Source of the DNA: Oscillospiraceae bacterium
GTDB lineage: Bacteria > Bacillota > Clostridia > Oscillospirales > Oscillospiraceae
Assembly: GCA_902778115.1 (NCBI GenBank)
Contig: CACYWG010000027.1
Location: 1-41,698 of the forward strand
Reading direction: 5' to 3'
DNA: 41,698 nucleotides
Each line of letters begins with the position of its first letter. Within the stretch, counting starts at the first letter, position 1. Under the pieces are notes generated by a model that did not search any database, was not told where the DNA came from, and saw only the letters and a program-made list of their open reading frames with translations. The position numbers and the translations under genes are program-made. Positions 40,724 to 41,698 of this stretch are shown piece by piece.

Positions 40724-40939
40724 TCAGGCCAGAAAATCTGTGGACACGCCGAAGAAGCGGGCGAGCTTCAGCAGAACATCGTCTCCGACCTTTTTCACAT
40801 TTCCGTTCTCAATGCGGCTGAGCGTGGAGTAATCGATGCCGGTTTTCTCCGCGACCTCCTTCAACGTGAGCTTGCGCCGGTTGCGAAGATCCTCCAGTCG
40901 CTCCTTGATCCCACCGGGCAAATATTCCATTTCTGCCAT
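40724..40939 (-). CDS. XRE-family HTH protein (N-terminal part)
   Basis: 71 residues from ATG 40939 (AAGGGGGTG 4-8 bases upstream). A clear helix-turn-helix: RLEDLRNRRKLTLKEVAEKTGIDYSTLSRIENGNVKKVGDDVLLKLARFFGVSTDF. The stop comes just after DFL, where XRE proteins usually continue with GLT. A one-base shift at GATTTTCTGG (about 40730-40740) joins it to the next frame. Without the shift it is a short repressor of the element; with it, a ~260-residue protein. Confidence 0.7.
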   Translation of the reverse strand: MAEMEYLPGGIKERLEDLRNRRKLTLKEVAEKTGIDYSTLSRIENGNVKKVGDDVLLKLARFFGVSTDFLA

Positions 40940-41066
40940 GTGCACCCCCTTTATCATGTTGCTATACTAAAAGTAGACAAAAACGATAGAATAATTCACT
41001 CTCGACTGGTATCATAAAAGTGAGAAAAGAGCTCAAAGGAGACCTCTGAAAGAAGGAGGAAAAGAA

Positions 41067-41390
41067 ATGAGCAGGAAACGATTGAACCCGTTCGAGAAGG
41101 AATTTCTGATCCGGCAGTTCCGGGAAAACTCGAGCCTCAAGCTAAGAGAGTATGACGCCGCCGGAATCGAGGGTCTGTCCAGAGGAAGCCGGTATCCGGA
41201 TCTGCTCCCGGGGAGTCTGGATCCAACTGTAGAAAACTACAAGAAAGAGATCCTGAGGCTCACCATCGAGAACGAAAGGCTTAAAAAAAACTATGCAGTC
41301 CGGACGACTCCAGATGGTCGGATCCAAATTCAACATTTAGAAGCGATGAGTTCGACATCGTCCGACGACTCTCCCGAAGATACCCCGTAA
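41067..41390 (+). CDS. IS3-family transposase OrfA
   Basis: The product is 107 residues from ATG 41067 with AAGGAGG upstream. It has the OrfA layout: a helix-turn-helix start (MSRKRLNPFEKEFLIRQF, KLREYDAAGIEGLSRGSRY) and a leucine-zipper segment (TVENYKKEILRLTIENERLKKNYAV). The sequence holds A AAA AAC at 41285-41291 in the right register for -1 frameshifting, so a fused OrfAB transposase can be made. Confidence 0.8.
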   Translation: MSRKRLNPFEKEFLIRQFRENSSLKLREYDAAGIEGLSRGSRYPDLLPGSLDPTVENYKKEILRLTIENERLKKNYAVRTTPDGRIQIQHLEAMSSTSSDDSPEDTP

Positions 41391-41698
41391 AAGATCTTTG
41401 TGAACTGATGGGCGTCAGCCGATCGGGATATTACAAACACCTGCAACTCGAAAAAGCAGGTAATCTGCGTTCGGAAAAGCTGCGATATGCCGTTGCCCTG
41501 GTAGCTGCAACGCACCGGCGTCATCCCTCGCACGGATACCGGTGGGTAGCTGCCTTTATCCGCAGAAACACGGATTACAGTTTCTCGGACGGCCTGATCT
41601 ACAAAGCCTTTCGCTATCTGGGGATCACATCTGAAACGAGGCATAAAAAGCGCTGCAAGCCGCGGAAAATTAAGGACAAATACCCCAATCTCATCTTT
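41291..41698 (+). CDS. IS3-family transposase OrfB, cut by the window end
   Basis: The -1 frame is open from the slippery site through SDEFDIVRRLSRRYPVKDLC to the end of the window. It encodes the HTH_21 region: ELMGVSRSGYYKHL, then AATHRRHPSHGYRWVAAFIRR and YLGITSETRHKKRCKP. The DDE catalytic core would follow beyond the window. Whether it also has its own start is not clear. Probably an intact, recent insertion since no stop is seen. Confidence 0.75.

Larger units (their letters stand above)
40958..41698 (+). mobile_element. IS3-family insertion sequence, right end outside the window
   Basis: A region from about TG at 40958 carries ACTAAAAGTAGACAAAAA (40967-40983), which resembles IS3/IS150-type terminal repeats. 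orfA and orfB follow in the expected -1 relation. The right end is outside the window, so the exact ends and target duplication cannot be read. Confidence 0.6.

Overview
The window looks like a GC-rich Firmicute chromosome, most likely a gut Clostridia of the Oscillospiraceae type. This is inferred from a class III (Firmicutes) fructose-1,6-bisphosphatase, a sporulation sigma-G gene start, a tetrahydrofolate riboswitch before a FolT-type gene, an L10 leader before rplJ-rplL, and strong Shine-Dalgarno sites. No rRNA, tRNA or CRISPR array was seen.

Layout. (1) 1-4.7 kb is accessory: the end of an FtsX-like permease, a secreted NEW3-like protein, a broken DUF4143-type ATPase, and an AT-rich pair (transglutaminase-like protein and a putative PD-(D/E)XK nuclease). 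It ends in a non-coding stretch that may be an element boundary. (2) 4.7-22.7 kb is core, compact and GC-rich: two MATE transporters, a cytidylate-kinase-like protein, DUF937, a GH36 alpha-galactosidase with a DUF554 membrane protein, truA, an HD-domain protein with an S9 peptidase, two lipoproteins, an M42 peptidase, rplJ-rplL, folT and fbp. Many units have readable sigma-A promoters with 17-bp spacing and hairpin terminators. (3) At 22,715 the sigG reading frame stops matching its family after about 99 residues, and an accessory region runs to the window end. It holds an HNH-repeat-like protein, a phased repeat array, an AbiE toxin-antitoxin pair, a phosphoesterase, small element proteins, a candidate small RNA, a large defence operon (27.6-38.9 kb), a candidate pMV158-like oriT, a sigma-like regulatory cluster and an IS3-family element cut by the window end.

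The centrepiece is the operon HTH regulator - DUF499-type ATPase - 191-aa protein - DUF1156-type DNA methylase - PLD/SNF2 helicase. This set matches what I know as the Hma (helicase, methylase, ATPase) defence system. It has a readable promoter with a palindrome at the start site and a terminator after the helicase. The catalytic part of the methylase is AT-rich inside a GC-rich operon, which suggests a swapped segment. The nearby oriT-like site has no relaxase in view, so the island may be mobilised in trans. Whether the sigG interruption is a skin-like, excisable insertion cannot be decided because the other half of sigG lies outside the window.
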